From NCBI RefSeq assembly GCF_001466725.1, contig NZ_CP013650.1:2852001-2916000 (forward strand): a DNA stretch of 64,000 nt, written 5' to 3'. The notes below the pieces were generated by a model. The model was not told where the DNA came from, ran no database searches, and saw nothing but the letters and a program-made list of their open reading frames with translations. Position 1 is the first letter of the stretch. Each line of letters begins with the position of its first letter. This DNA is from Lacimicrobium alkaliphilum. Its GTDB lineage: Bacteria; Pseudomonadota; Gammaproteobacteria; Enterobacterales; Alteromonadaceae. Both the position numbers and the translations under genes were made by a program. Of the stretch, positions 1 to 9,123 are shown one piece after another.

Positions 1-526
1 ATATCAACGTCGGCTTGCCTCATTTCAACTCATTACTGAGTTGCCTCATAATTGGAATCCGGCTACAAGCCAAAATCCAAAACTTAAATTACCCCTCGAC
101 TAACGGTATCGACCACAGATTAAGTCTCTTTAGGTTTTTTTTAATATATTTCTAAAAAAATATTTAAGGCGTTGTTTATTATGCTTTTTATTCCCTTCCA
201 CAAGGCAATGCCTAAGCCTGTCAGGAGCACGCCAGAGACTTAAACAGATAGTTTTTCGTCACAGAGGTATTACCACAAACAACTCTCATTCGAAGAGGCG
301 CCAGGACACAGAGGATTAAAAGAGGTTTAAAGACCAAATCTCTGCGGCCTCCGCGTCTTTGCGGTGAAGCGTCTTTTCATGAGGATTTAGTACGATTATT
401 GACCACTGATAGCTGAGGACGGATAACTTATCTGATGTAACTTTGAGAAGGTTCTGGCAATGATGGTTTTTTGGCACGCCCTTTGCTTTTTATTTGCCAT
501 ATTGACATGGGCAGTGCTATCAATAT
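1..526. other. Left-edge intergenic region
   Basis: No convincing gene is seen. The stretch at 340-367 (CTCTGCGGCCTCCGCGTC then TTTGCGGTGA) closely matches 5567-5590 and belongs to a dispersed intergenic repeat family rich in CTCTGCG and CGTCTCTGCGGTGA words. The rest is AT-rich with no ribosome binding site in front of a usable ORF. Confidence 0.5.
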
Positions 527-553
527 AAAAAGGCCGGGTCAAATGACCCGGCC
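527..553 (-). terminator. Rho-independent terminator of flagellin gene 1
   Basis: A perfect 10-bp inverted repeat, GGCCGGGTCA (532-541) and TGACCCGGCC (544-553), has a 2-nt loop. The A-run at 527-531 becomes a U-tract in the minus-strand RNA. It lies about 280 nt downstream of the flagellin stop codon at 830. Confidence 0.85.
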
Positions 554-829
554 AACTTGCTCACGTTAGGAGAACGAGCAAATAAGGTTTCTGTCCGGCT
601 TGCAGGTTTTGAGAATGAAACTGGCCTCTCAACCACTTCTACACTCTCAGTCCTGCCGGTCGGCGTTTTATCCCTTAGCCACCCGGAACATTTCCGGGTG
701 GCTTATACCACACTCAACCTTGCCGAGTGCAGTATTTCCCTGATGCCATGGTGTCAACATGGCAGGCGGCCTCTCACTTCCACCCTCTCTGATTTACTGA
801 CTGTTTAAGCAGCAATTTACCGCTTATTA

Positions 830-1660
830 TTAACCTCCAAGCAACTGCAGCGCTGCCTGCGGTCTCTGATTCGCCTGGCCCAGCACGGTTACGCTGGCCT
901 GCTGGATGATCTGCCAGCGGGTCAGTTCTGCCGTTTCCACGGCAAAGTCTGTATCCCGAATGCGGGATCTTGCCGCCGAGACATTCTCTGAAATATTGCT
1001 CAGGTTACGAATGGTAGACTGGAACCTGTTCTGAATCGCACCCAGGTCCGCTCTGGCCCCACCAATAATGGAAATGGCCGTATCCACCGCTGCCATAGCG
1101 GCTGACGCATTGGCTGCCGTGGCTACCGATAAATCAGCACCGTTGAACAGACCCGACGAGCCAAAGCCTCCCAGGCGGGAAATATTCACACTGATGGTCT
1201 GGCCCGCATTAGCTCCCACCAGAAAAGTAGCTGAATAGGTGCCGTCCAATATATTTACTCCGCCAAACTGAGAAGTAGATGCAATACGGCTCATCTCCAG
1301 TTTCAATGCTGAGACTTCTTTTTGCAGCGCCAGCCTGTCCGCAGAGCTGTTAATGCCGTTTTGTGATTGTACCGCCAGCACCCGGATGCGCTGTAATGCG
1401 GTCGTTATTTCCTGCATCGCGCCTTCGGCGGTCTGCGCCAGGGAAATACCGTCGTTTGCATTGCGCACAGCCATATTCAGGCCCTGGATCTGCGAGGTCA
1501 TACGATCAGATATCTGCAGACCCGCTGCATCATCGCTGGCACCATTGATCCGAAATCCAGAAGAAAGTCGCTCAAAAGCGGTACTCAGGTTGGTATTTGA
1601 AGTAAATAACTGTCTTGTGGCATTTAACGATGACACATTAGTATTGACAAACAAGCTCAT
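830..1660 (-). CDS. fliC: Flagellin 1
   Basis: Structural subunit of the flagellar filament, 276 aa, exported by the flagellar type III system. The N-terminal D0/D1 helices ([18 protein letters not shown] onward, about residues 1-140) and C-terminal helices (about 195-276, with [17 protein letters not shown]) are fully conserved. The variable middle is very short (about 140-195), so the protein is near the minimum flagellin size. A strong Shine-Dalgarno (TTAGGAGAGAATC on the minus strand) precedes the ATG. It is the most distal of three tandem paralogues; its closest relative in the window is flagellin 2, the two sharing almost all of their D1 sequence. I could not find a convincing sigma-28 or sigma-54 promoter upstream. 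Confidence 0.97.
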   Translation of the reverse strand: MSLFVNTNVSSLNATRQLFTSNTNLSTAFERLSSGFRINGASDDAAGLQISDRMTSQIQGLNMAVRNANDGISLAQTAEGAMQEITTALQRIRVLAVQSQNGINSSADRLALQKEVSALKLEMSRIASTSQFGGVNILDGTYSATFLVGANAGQTISVNISRLGGFGSSGLFNGADLSVATAANASAAMAAVDTAISIIGGARADLGAIQNRFQSTIRNLSNISENVSAARSRIRDTDFAVETAELTRWQIIQQASVTVLGQANQRPQAALQLLGG

Positions 1661-2133
1661 GATTCTCTCCTAACCCAATGATGACATTATTATTTTTATG
1701 GCGTCATCACCTTTTCGGGTAACGTTAAATTAAATGTTGGCACATTAAGTGCTTTGCTTTGTTTGCCTGTCAGTTTTCTGATGGGCGCTTTACCGGTTAC
1801 CTAGCCTGTAAAGATAAATGCAAAAAAGTGAGCGAAAGCTCTGGTCGCACTGACGGGTTTGATGGCCAAACCTCAAACCTCTACTACCTCCTGGCGTCAT
1901 TCCTGTCAGTCGGCCGCTTACAACAAAGGCCCTGCCTTTAACTGTGAGTCGGCATGTTATTTTTTATGGCTGTAATCTGGTAAAGTTTCTCTGTCTTCAG
2001 GTCGGTTGCAGCTTGCCCCACAATTTGCATACCGGCCTTTTTCTTATCGTTTTAGCCTGTTCAGACCAAAAAGCCTATCTGTCTTCAGTTATTGCAGCTT
2101 GCCCCCGCATTGCAATATCACTGTTGAACATTA
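1661..2133. repeat. Gap between flagellins 1 and 2 with duplicated segments
   Basis: This 473-nt gap has no credible gene. It carries two copies of a direct repeat starting CTGTCTTCAG and ending in TTGCAGCTTGCCCC, at about 1991-2029 and 2079-2114. The segment around 1872-1898 (CTCAAACCTCTACTACCTCC...) recurs nearly unchanged at about 3295-3322, downstream of flagellin 3, and a weaker form is at about 628-665 downstream of flagellin 1. These look like relics of duplication of whole flagellin units including their 3' flanks. Confidence 0.6.
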
Positions 2134-2967
2134 TTACTTACCCTGTAACAGTGATAATGCCGCCTGTGGACGCTGATTAGCCTGTCCCAAAACAGTAACA
2201 CTGGCTTGCTGGATAATCTGCCAGCGGGTCAGCTCTGCCGTTTCCACGGCAAAGTCTGTGTCCTTGATGCGCGATCTTGCCGCTGAGACGTTTTCCGATA
2301 TATTACTGAGGTTACGGATGGTGGACTGAAAACGGTTTTGAATCGCACCGAGATCGGCCCTGGCACCGCCAATGATGGAAATTGCTGTATCCACCAATGT
2401 CATTGCCGCAGAAGCGTTTTGTGCAGTCGCTACAGACACATCAACACCGTTAAACAGCCCTGATGCTCCGAAACCTCCCTGGCGGGAGATATTCACACTA
2501 ATAGTCTGACCGGCGTTTGCACCTACCAAAAAGACCGCAGAGTACTTACCATCAAGAATGTTCACCCCACCAAACTGTGAGGTAGAGGCGATACGGCTCA
2601 TTTCGGATTTCAGCGCAGAGACCTCTTTTTGCAGTGCCAGACGATCAGCAGAGCTGTTAATACCGTTTTGCGACTGCACAGCCAGTACCCGGATACGTTG
2701 CAGGGCATTGGTAATCTCCTGCATCGCTCCTTCTGCGGTCTGTGCCAGAGAAATCCCATCATTGGCATTGCGCACAGCCATATTCAGACCCTGGATTTGA
2801 GCCGTCATACGATCTGATATTTGTAACCCTGCAGCGTCGTCTTTGGCGCCATTGATTCTGAAGCCAGAAGACAGACGCTCGAAAGACGTACTTAACTGGT
2901 TATTCGAGGTAAATAATTGACGTGTCGCGTTTAACGAAGACACATTTGTGCTGACGTATAAACTCAT
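2134..2967 (-). CDS. fliC: Flagellin 2
   Basis: Flagellar filament subunit, 277 aa, the middle one of three tandem copies. N- and C-terminal D0/D1 domains match flagellin 1 almost residue for residue ([18 protein letters not shown] at the start, [18 protein letters not shown] at the end). The central stretch of about 55 residues is where the two differ. A good ribosome binding site (AGGAGAAAATC) precedes the ATG. The gene ends LLQGK, a slightly longer C-terminus than its neighbours. High similarity with flagellin 1 makes gene conversion between the two likely. Confidence 0.97.
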   Translation of the reverse strand: MSLYVSTNVSSLNATRQLFTSNNQLSTSFERLSSGFRINGAKDDAAGLQISDRMTAQIQGLNMAVRNANDGISLAQTAEGAMQEITNALQRIRVLAVQSQNGINSSADRLALQKEVSALKSEMSRIASTSQFGGVNILDGKYSAVFLVGANAGQTISVNISRQGGFGASGLFNGVDVSVATAQNASAAMTLVDTAISIIGGARADLGAIQNRFQSTIRNLSNISENVSAARSRIKDTDFAVETAELTRWQIIQQASVTVLGQANQRPQAALSLLQGK

Positions 2968-3217
2968 GATTTTCTCCTAACTTAAACAAATATGACGCCA
3001 AACTTGTTATTTTTATAGGTTTGTCTGACGGTAACAGGCCCATATTGTTATTATTAGCGGGCTCTGCCTGGCATGAGTTTATTGATTTTTTTATTACTCG
3101 CTGCCTTTGAAACAGTTATCGAACAAAATCTGAGAAAGCTTTAGAGAAATTTTAAGCAAACACGAAAACCCAAGAAGATTCAATATCTTACTCGGGTTAT
3201 AAAATTCTGGTTTTGTG
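2968..3217. other. Flagellin 2 upstream region
   Basis: Spacer between the flagellin 2 start and the flagellin 3 terminator. It should contain the flagellin 2 promoter. The minus strand shares GTTACC and TATAAA-like words with the region upstream of flagellin 1, but their spacing does not fit the sigma-28 consensus (TAAA, 15 nt, GCCGATAA), so no promoter is called. Confidence 0.35.
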
Positions 3218-3245
3218 TAAAAATGACCGGGGTTGCCCCCGGTCA
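3218..3245 (-). terminator. Rho-independent terminator of flagellin gene 3
   Basis: Stem TGACCGGGG (3224-3232) pairs with CCCCGGTCA (3237-3245). The A-run at 3219-3223 gives the U-tract on the minus strand. Placed about 100 nt after the flagellin 3 stop, it makes flagellin 3 its own transcription unit. Confidence 0.85.
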
Positions 3246-3342
3246 ATCGCTCTTCGTTAGGAGAGAGTGAGCGAAACTCCTGCCGTCTGGTTTCTCAAAC
3301 CTCTACCACCTCCTGGCGTCAGTTCCCAAACGGATTCTCAGA

Positions 3343-4167
3343 TTATCCCAGTAACTGCAGTGCCGCCTGTGGACGCTGGTTTGCCTGGCTCAGCACTGTG
3401 GTACTGGCCTGCTGGATGATCTGATTACGGGTCAGTTCGGCCGTTTCAGTGGCAAAATCCGTATCGCGAATACGTGACCGGGCACCCGATACGTTCTCGA
3501 CAATATTGCTCAGGTTACGGATAGTAGACTGGAAACGGTTTTGCAGTGCACCCAAATCGGCACGGGCACCACCAATGGTGGAAATGGCGTTATCAATGGC
3601 TGTAAGCGCTGCTGATGCTTCCGCTGCCGTAGCCACTGTGGTATCAGCCAGACTTAAGCCCGACGCTCCATAGCCGCCTGTATTTTTCAGGGTCACATCG
3701 ATGTTCTGACCACCGTTAGCGCCAACCAGGAAAGAGGCCGAATAGTCTCCTTTCAGCAAGTCCACACCAGCAAACTGAGTAGTCTGTCCAATCCGGCTGA
3801 TTTCTGCTTTAAGAGCCGAAACTTCTTTTTGCAGTGCTGCACGGTCAGTCGAGCTGTTGATACCGTTTTGTGACTGTACAGCTAACTGACGGATACGTTG
3901 TAAAGAGTTAGTGATCTCTCCCATCGCACCTTCAGCAGTCTGCGTCAGTGATATAGCATCATTAGCATTACGTACGGCCTGATTCAGACCCTGTATTTGT
4001 GAAGTCATGCGGTCAGTGATCTGCAAGCCTGCAGCATCATCGGCAGCACGGTTAATGCGGAAGCCGGAAGACAGTCTTTCGAACGAAGTCGATAGCGCGT
4101 TCGAAGAATTGAACAACTGACGTTGCGCATTAAGTGACGAAACGTTGGTATTTACATATAAAGACAT
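3343..4167 (-). CDS. fliC: Flagellin 3
   Basis: Flagellar filament subunit, 274 aa. It has the full D0/D1 N-terminus ([18 protein letters not shown]) and C-terminus ([18 protein letters not shown], ending [11 protein letters not shown]). It is the most divergent of the three copies, with differences spread through D1 (for example [19 protein letters not shown]) as well as the short centre. That suggests an older duplication and perhaps a distinct role, such as a hook-proximal filament segment, as known for multi-flagellin polar flagella. An AGGAGAGA ribosome site precedes the ATG. It has its own terminator downstream and is shielded upstream by the hairpin at 4343-4366. Confidence 0.97.
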   Translation of the reverse strand: MSLYVNTNVSSLNAQRQLFNSSNALSTSFERLSSGFRINRAADDAAGLQITDRMTSQIQGLNQAVRNANDAISLTQTAEGAMGEITNSLQRIRQLAVQSQNGINSSTDRAALQKEVSALKAEISRIGQTTQFAGVDLLKGDYSASFLVGANGGQNIDVTLKNTGGYGASGLSLADTTVATAAEASAALTAIDNAISTIGGARADLGALQNRFQSTIRNLSNIVENVSGARSRIRDTDFATETAELTRNQIIQQASTTVLSQANQRPQAALQLLG

Positions 4168-4342
4168 AAGTCTCTCCTACACTCTCAGTCCAGCGATCTG
4201 CTGGCATCCGGCTTTCACCGAAGGTTTAAAAACACTTTAGAAACAATAACTTTTTAAAAAAAGTTAATGTTACTGGCTCTCTCGATTAAGTTTATCGACG
4301 TAGCGGATAAGTCCTTTAGCAAAAATTGCCGCACGGCACAAA

Positions 4343-4366
4343 AAAGCGGCAAGCCTTTGCCGCTTT
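4343..4366 (-). terminator. Minus-strand terminator upstream of flagellin 3
   Basis: Stem AAAGCGGCAA (4343-4352) pairs with TTGCCGCTTT (4357-4366). Further A residues at 4341-4342 extend the U-tract in minus-strand RNA. No minus-strand gene ends here, so it would stop read-through from flgL, or antisense transcription across the 4410 gene, before it enters the flagellin genes. Confidence 0.7.
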
Positions 4367-4409
4367 GCATTCTCTAAACTTTTGAGATTCAATGGTTTAA
4401 TCACGCAAA

Positions 4410-5387
4410 ATGAGTTTGAAAAAAATGTTGGCAGAGTGGCAAAAATGTATCGCCGCATCGGCGGCTCACAGTGCCTTTACGGATCTCTGTGAGTTTAATC
4501 AGCAGCTCTATTGCTGTTTCAGAGAGGCTACAGATCATGTCAGTGCTGATGGTCAGATTGGTATTGTGCAGCTTAACGGCCAGGGAGAAGTCACGGCTAA
4601 GAATCGTATCCGTATCCCCGATACCGACCTCAGAGATCCCAAACTCAGCATCACACCGGATAATAAGCTGTTACTGCTCGCCTATGGCCGCTTTAAAGGC
4701 CCCAAAGGGCGATATTCTCAGCCACTGAGCTGGTTTTCCTGCGATGGACAGAGCTGGTCGTCCGCCAAACCACTGGCAGATAAAAACTGGTGGCTTTGGC
4801 GGCTTAGCTGGCACCAGGGAACGGCCTACGGTGTGGCCTATAACAGAGCGGCGCAACAAACCAGACTCTACGCGGGGAATCCGCGGCGCACTTTCGAGTG
4901 TATTAATCAGGATTTATTCAGTTTGTCGAAAAATGGCAAGGGCTATCCCAATGAAACGGATATGTTTTTCGATGATAACGGCAACATGGTTATTTTACTC
5001 AGGCGGGATGCCGACACCTGCACGGCACAGTTGGGTGTGGCCAAACCGCCTTACCGAAGATGGCAATGGACAGATCTGGGGGTGTATATTGGTGGCCCGG
5101 CCATGTTAGCCATGGATAACAACCAGGCTTTGGTGAGCGGCAGAGTATGGACTGAGCGAGGTCCGAAAACAGCGTTGTTGGCCCTGAATCTGTCCTCTAA
5201 AAAACTGCGTTTACTAACCCTATTACCCTCCGCCGGTGATACCAGCTACCCCGGGATGGTTTTGAATCAGGAAGGATTGTATATCAGCTATTATTCCACG
5301 CACGAACATAAGACCATGGTGTATCTGACCAGATTTAAGAATGATGAATTAAGAGCACTGAATAGTGAATCTGCCTCGTTATCCTGA
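4410..5387 (+). CDS. Sialidase-like / BNR-repeat hypothetical protein
   Basis: A 325-aa protein of uncertain function. Its alternating short hydrophobic strands with repeated LSxTPDNKLLLLAYG-like and WFSCDGQSWS segments look like a beta-propeller; SCDGQSW (about residues 109-115) resembles the Asp-box of sialidases. No signal peptide is visible, so a cytoplasmic location is likely. It is the only plus-strand gene between the flagellins and flgL. No good ribosome binding site precedes the ATG at 4410; ATG 4425 is an alternative. The family assignment rests on fold-like features and one motif, and the arginine triad of true sialidases was not identified with confidence. A role on flagellin glycans is only a guess from position. 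Confidence 0.6.
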   Translation: MSLKKMLAEWQKCIAASAAHSAFTDLCEFNQQLYCCFREATDHVSADGQIGIVQLNGQGEVTAKNRIRIPDTDLRDPKLSITPDNKLLLLAYGRFKGPKGRYSQPLSWFSCDGQSWSSAKPLADKNWWLWRLSWHQGTAYGVAYNRAAQQTRLYAGNPRRTFECINQDLFSLSKNGKGYPNETDMFFDDNGNMVILLRRDADTCTAQLGVAKPPYRRWQWTDLGVYIGGPAMLAMDNNQALVSGRVWTERGPKTALLALNLSSKKLRLLTLLPSAGDTSYPGMVLNQEGLYISYYSTHEHKTMVYLTRFKNDELRALNSESASLS

Positions 5388-5681
5388 TGCAAATCAGGAT
5401 CCCTTACCGACAGCTGAGTCGTTAAAGGTAAGCATCTTAGCCCTGTATTAAAGATTCCGGCTAACAACGCGCCGGAATGACCTTCAGGCTCTAAGATTGA
5501 AATTTATTCGACAAATATTGTGAGGCAGTCCAATAAATTGGCCTCTACATAAGATTACTCTTCTTAGCGCTCTCCGCGTCTCTGCGGTGAGAACAGCGTT
5601 TTTGTGGTAGCTGATAAAAATTATTTATCATCAGGTCTGCAGGCAAAGTTTCCAACCGTTATGGCAACCATTCAAATCTTT
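5388..5681. repeat. Intergenic region with dispersed repeat
   Basis: No gene seen. An 8-bp inverted repeat ATCCTGAT/ATCAGGAT overlaps the stop codon of the 4410 gene (about 5382-5401). At 5567-5590, TCTCCGCGTCTCTGCGGTGA matches the repeat at 340-367. Confidence 0.5.
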
Positions 5682-5699
5682 GTCGGAATAAATTCCGAC
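5682..5699 (-). terminator. Hairpin after flgL
   Basis: Perfect 18-nt palindrome GTCGGAATAAATTCCGAC lies 5 nt beyond the flgL stop. It lacks a clean U-tract, so it is either a weak terminator or an mRNA 3'-end stabiliser. Confidence 0.5.
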
Positions 5700-5703
5700 C
5701 TAC

Positions 5704-6927
5704 TTAAATAAAGTCAAACAGGGATAACCCGGTGACTCTGGAGAAAGTCGACTGAGCAGCCTGTAATGCCGTTTCCTGGCGGCTGAGGTCGGACACCGCC
5801 TGGGCATAGTCCACATCTTCAATACCAGAGCGGGTGGATTTGTGGGCGATTTCCAGATCCAGATTCGACTCATAGATAGATTCGGCTACGTTTAATCGCC
5901 CGCCGACACCGGCGGTGGCTGCGCCTACTCGCTCCAGGCCGTTATCCATGCCGATCAGCGCGTCATTCAGCCCTTCCTGGAACTGTTGCTGAGAAATATT
6001 CGGGTCATTCAGCGCGACAAAAAAATCATCCAGTGTCTGGGCCAGATTTTTCTTTTCTGGCGGATCCAGTTCAAAATCGACCGTATCGCCCGGACCACCA
6101 TCAATAGTGAATTGCATACCATTAAAGGTAAAAGGCTGGCCTGAGGTAAAGTTAAACGTACCCAAATTGGCGCCGGTACCGGTATTAGTAACAGTGACCT
6201 GATCGCCGGCACCATTAACCGCAATTTCAAATTCATTATTGGCCGGTGTTACCGCATCGTAATTTTGCTTGTGAAAAGCATCGAAATCTTTCTGCAGGGT
6301 AATCTTAAGCGAAGAATCTGCAGCCGTACCCCCGGTGATACTGGATTTAAAGCGGGCAAACACATCTTCAAATACTGTCTTGCCTGAGTCTGCAGCCTGT
6401 AATCTCACGGCCGGTGAAACCTGCAACTCGTTGGTGCCCTCATCGCCCTGGAACTGATATTTATTACCTGCTGCAGCAGGATCAAAAATAAAGGCCGGTG
6501 ATTTGGACTGGTACCCGGCAAAAATATAGTCCCCTGAAGCATCACGGGAGTTCATCAGATCGAACACTTCATCTCTGATGGCTCCAATTTCCACTGCCAG
6601 CGCCGCCTTATCTTCCGCGGACATCACTCCGTTACCGGATTGCACCGCCAGTTGTCTGGCCCGCTGCACGGAACTGGTGATATTACGCATCACCGCTTCC
6701 TGCTCCTCCAGAGAACTGGTCAGTACATCGTTATTGCGCTGAAACTGTTTGATCTGCTCAAGCTCTTCGGTCAGGCGTATGACCTTTGATGCCCCCACGG
6801 GATCATCTGATGGTCGCAGTAACTTCTTGCCCGAGGCCAGTTGCTGCTGCAAATCAGACAGATTTCCCTGATTATTGAGAATACTCTGAATGCTGCGATC
6901 AAAAAGCTGATTGGTGGAAATACGCAT
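5704..6927 (-). CDS. flgL: Flagellar hook-filament junction protein FlgL
   Basis: Hook-associated protein 3, joining the FlgK ring to the flagellin filament; 407 aa. The N-terminus (MRISTNQLFDRSIQSILN) and C-terminal helix (SRQETALQAAQSTFSRVTG) are the conserved flagellin-like D0/D1 parts. The central region (about 150-290) is the variable domain and is longer than in the 317-aa E. coli protein. It is the last gene of the flgFGHIJKL operon, 11 nt after flgK. Confidence 0.96.
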   Translation of the reverse strand: MRISTNQLFDRSIQSILNNQGNLSDLQQQLASGKKLLRPSDDPVGASKVIRLTEELEQIKQFQRNNDVLTSSLEEQEAVMRNITSSVQRARQLAVQSGNGVMSAEDKAALAVEIGAIRDEVFDLMNSRDASGDYIFAGYQSKSPAFIFDPAAAGNKYQFQGDEGTNELQVSPAVRLQAADSGKTVFEDVFARFKSSITGGTAADSSLKITLQKDFDAFHKQNYDAVTPANNEFEIAVNGAGDQVTVTNTGTGANLGTFNFTSGQPFTFNGMQFTIDGGPGDTVDFELDPPEKKNLAQTLDDFFVALNDPNISQQQFQEGLNDALIGMDNGLERVGAATAGVGGRLNVAESIYESNLDLEIAHKSTRSGIEDVDYAQAVSDLSRQETALQAAQSTFSRVTGLSLFDFI

Positions 6928-6938
6928 AAAGCTACCTG

Positions 6939-9083
6939 TTATCTTACTGCACCAAGTATAGTATCAAACAATGTCTGGGCCGTGCTCAACACTCTTGCCG
7001 ATGCGGCATAAGCCTGTTGGAAGCGAATCAGATTTGATGCCTCTTCGTCCAGACTCACACCTGAAACGGACTGAAACCAGTCACTGGATTGCTGCTCCAT
7101 CGCCTGGGCGGCCTTAAGCTCTATATCGGCAGTCGCCGTTTTCTCACCAACACTACTTACGGTATTGGCGTAGGCCCCGTGAAAGGTGGTTCCGTTCTGT
7201 TCGCTGAAACCTGTACTGACATTGCGCCTGATGGTGTTGACATCCTGTAATCCGGCCAGTTCCAGCCCGTTACGGTTATCATCCACTCCATTGGTATTAA
7301 AGCTGATGCTGAAGCTGTCTCCGGCCTTGGGAACCCCCTCCAGGCTGACATCATAACCGGGGTAGTTATCCAATGCAGAGAAGGCCGCCGGCCATGCCGG
7401 GCCAGCACCTATGGCTTCCCCCTGCGCCAGCAGGTTTTTCAGATCCGGGGCATTGGTCACTTCGGTGATCACCGTACCGGCGCTGTCAAGGATCTGATAG
7501 GAATCCGCTGCCGTAAACACAATTTCAGCCGGCGCGCCCACACCACCGCCGGGCGCTGCACCAGGGCCATGTATGCCGCCCGCGCCATCGAAAGCCGATG
7601 CACCGTTGTCGGCAAAGGTATTATCTACTGTAGTGTTGGTTACCGAAGTAGACGCCACCTGAGCACCACCCAGATTATCAATATCTCCCTGGGCCTTAAT
7701 CGGAGAAGCAAAAGCCAGATCTTCGCCGCGCACAATATCCAGATTCACTTCGGCGGCAGTATATCGGGTTGGCTGCAATAAGAATTCATCCCCGGCTGCA
7801 TAGGTGGCACCATCGGGGAATTCCAGTTCCAGGCCATCCAGAATCGGCGCCCAGGTGCCATTTGCCGCTTCCAGGCCAGTATATGCCTGGGTAATAGGGT
7901 TGCCGTCTGTATCCAGAGAAGGTGTACCATCAGCATTTAACAATTCAACCGTAATATCCACCGTATCCGGCGGGCCCGCTGTCACCGCATCGATAGTAAT
8001 CTTATAATCTGAGGTACTTAAGTTTTCTGCCTGCCCGGCCTGAATACGACCATTTATTGCCAGATTAGCCGCCGAGTTGTCGGCATAGTTTAATGCCTGC
8101 ACACTGGGCAAACTGAATATATCTCCTCCAAGCTGACCGTCATAATCCATACCCAGACGGTTCTGTTCATTCATGGCATCGGCAAACCCCAGCGCCAGTT
8201 GTCCTAATTCACGCTGAGAAGGGGCCAGCACTTCATCACGAAAAGAAAACAGCCCGCCCATTTTTCCACCCAGTTGAGTCTCCGCAATATTTATCCTTGC
8301 CGGGCTGTCTGAGCTTTGTAATTGCAGGGTTTTGCGGGTGATATCGGGATCGCCGCTGATTTGAAACACGTTAAACACCCCGGCTTCGAGCACAAGGGAT
8401 TGCCCCGCGGTAAGATTGACCAGGGTTGTGCCATCGTCTTTCTGACGGGTTTCAATGGAAACAATCTCCGCCAGTTCCCGGATAGCCATGTCCCGCTCAT
8501 TTTTAAGGACTCCGGGTTCTTCGAAACGGTTTCCGGACTGAATTTCTCTGATCTTAGTGTTCAGTTCGGAAATACTCTTAATCAGATCATTGGCCTCGGT
8601 AGTAATGTTGCCAAGTTCATCATTGAGTTCACTTTCGGTCTGATTCATAAAATCTGACAAGCTGCTCATTCGCTCCAGAGTTGAACCCGCCTGACCCAGT
8701 ACCAGTCCCCTTGCGGCCACATTACCCGGCTCATCGATAGCCGTCTGCAAAGAGGAAAAATACCTGCTCAGACTACCTGCGATACTATTGGCTTCACTGG
8801 CAAGGATATTATCCAGCTGGGATATACGCTGATAAAACGCTTCAGCTTCCCCCAACCTTGTTGTGTCTCTGCGCAGCTGGTTCTGCGCAAACTGATTGAT
8901 TACGCGCTCAGTAGTGCCCTGCCCCACACCGCCGGTAAGTTGTGACACAAAGTTTGTCCGTTCCCGCACAAAGCCTTCGGTATTCACATTAGAAATATTA
9001 TGACCGGTAGTACGCAGCAACGTATTACTGGAGCGTATGCCGCTGTTGGCGATAGAGAAAAGGTCGGCGGTGCGAATGGTCAT
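6939..9083 (-). CDS. flgK: Flagellar hook-associated protein FlgK
   Basis: Hook-associated protein 1, the first ring at the hook-filament junction; 714 aa. The N-terminal part (TADLFSIANSGIRSSNTLLR, NISNVNTEGFVRERTNF) and C-terminal helix (LDEEASNLIRFQQAYAASAR) are typical. It is much longer than the roughly 550-aa enterobacterial protein. The extra length lies in the central domains (about 340-620) and includes a Gly/Pro/Ala-rich linker around residues 505-530 (GAGGIHGPGAAPGGGVGAPA). It sits between flgJ and flgL in one transcription unit. Confidence 0.96.
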   Translation of the reverse strand: MTIRTADLFSIANSGIRSSNTLLRTTGHNISNVNTEGFVRERTNFVSQLTGGVGQGTTERVINQFAQNQLRRDTTRLGEAEAFYQRISQLDNILASEANSIAGSLSRYFSSLQTAIDEPGNVAARGLVLGQAGSTLERMSSLSDFMNQTESELNDELGNITTEANDLIKSISELNTKIREIQSGNRFEEPGVLKNERDMAIRELAEIVSIETRQKDDGTTLVNLTAGQSLVLEAGVFNVFQISGDPDITRKTLQLQSSDSPARINIAETQLGGKMGGLFSFRDEVLAPSQRELGQLALGFADAMNEQNRLGMDYDGQLGGDIFSLPSVQALNYADNSAANLAINGRIQAGQAENLSTSDYKITIDAVTAGPPDTVDITVELLNADGTPSLDTDGNPITQAYTGLEAANGTWAPILDGLELEFPDGATYAAGDEFLLQPTRYTAAEVNLDIVRGEDLAFASPIKAQGDIDNLGGAQVASTSVTNTTVDNTFADNGASAFDGAGGIHGPGAAPGGGVGAPAEIVFTAADSYQILDSAGTVITEVTNAPDLKNLLAQGEAIGAGPAWPAAFSALDNYPGYDVSLEGVPKAGDSFSISFNTNGVDDNRNGLELAGLQDVNTIRRNVSTGFSEQNGTTFHGAYANTVSSVGEKTATADIELKAAQAMEQQSSDWFQSVSGVSLDEEASNLIRFQQAYAASARVLSTAQTLFDTILGAVR

Positions 9084-9123
9084 ATTGCTATCCTGATATC
9101 AATGATGACAGGCTTTGTGCCCA

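Noticed and set aside
557..808. 83-aa plus-strand frame
   Set aside because: It lies in the 3' flank of flagellin 1, starts inside the terminator-proximal repeat, has no ribosome site and no family resemblance.
4201..4240. Possible sigma-28 promoter upstream of flagellin 3
   Set aside because: On the minus strand TAAA and GCCGGATG are present but 12 nt apart rather than 15, and the -10 matches only 5 of 8 positions.
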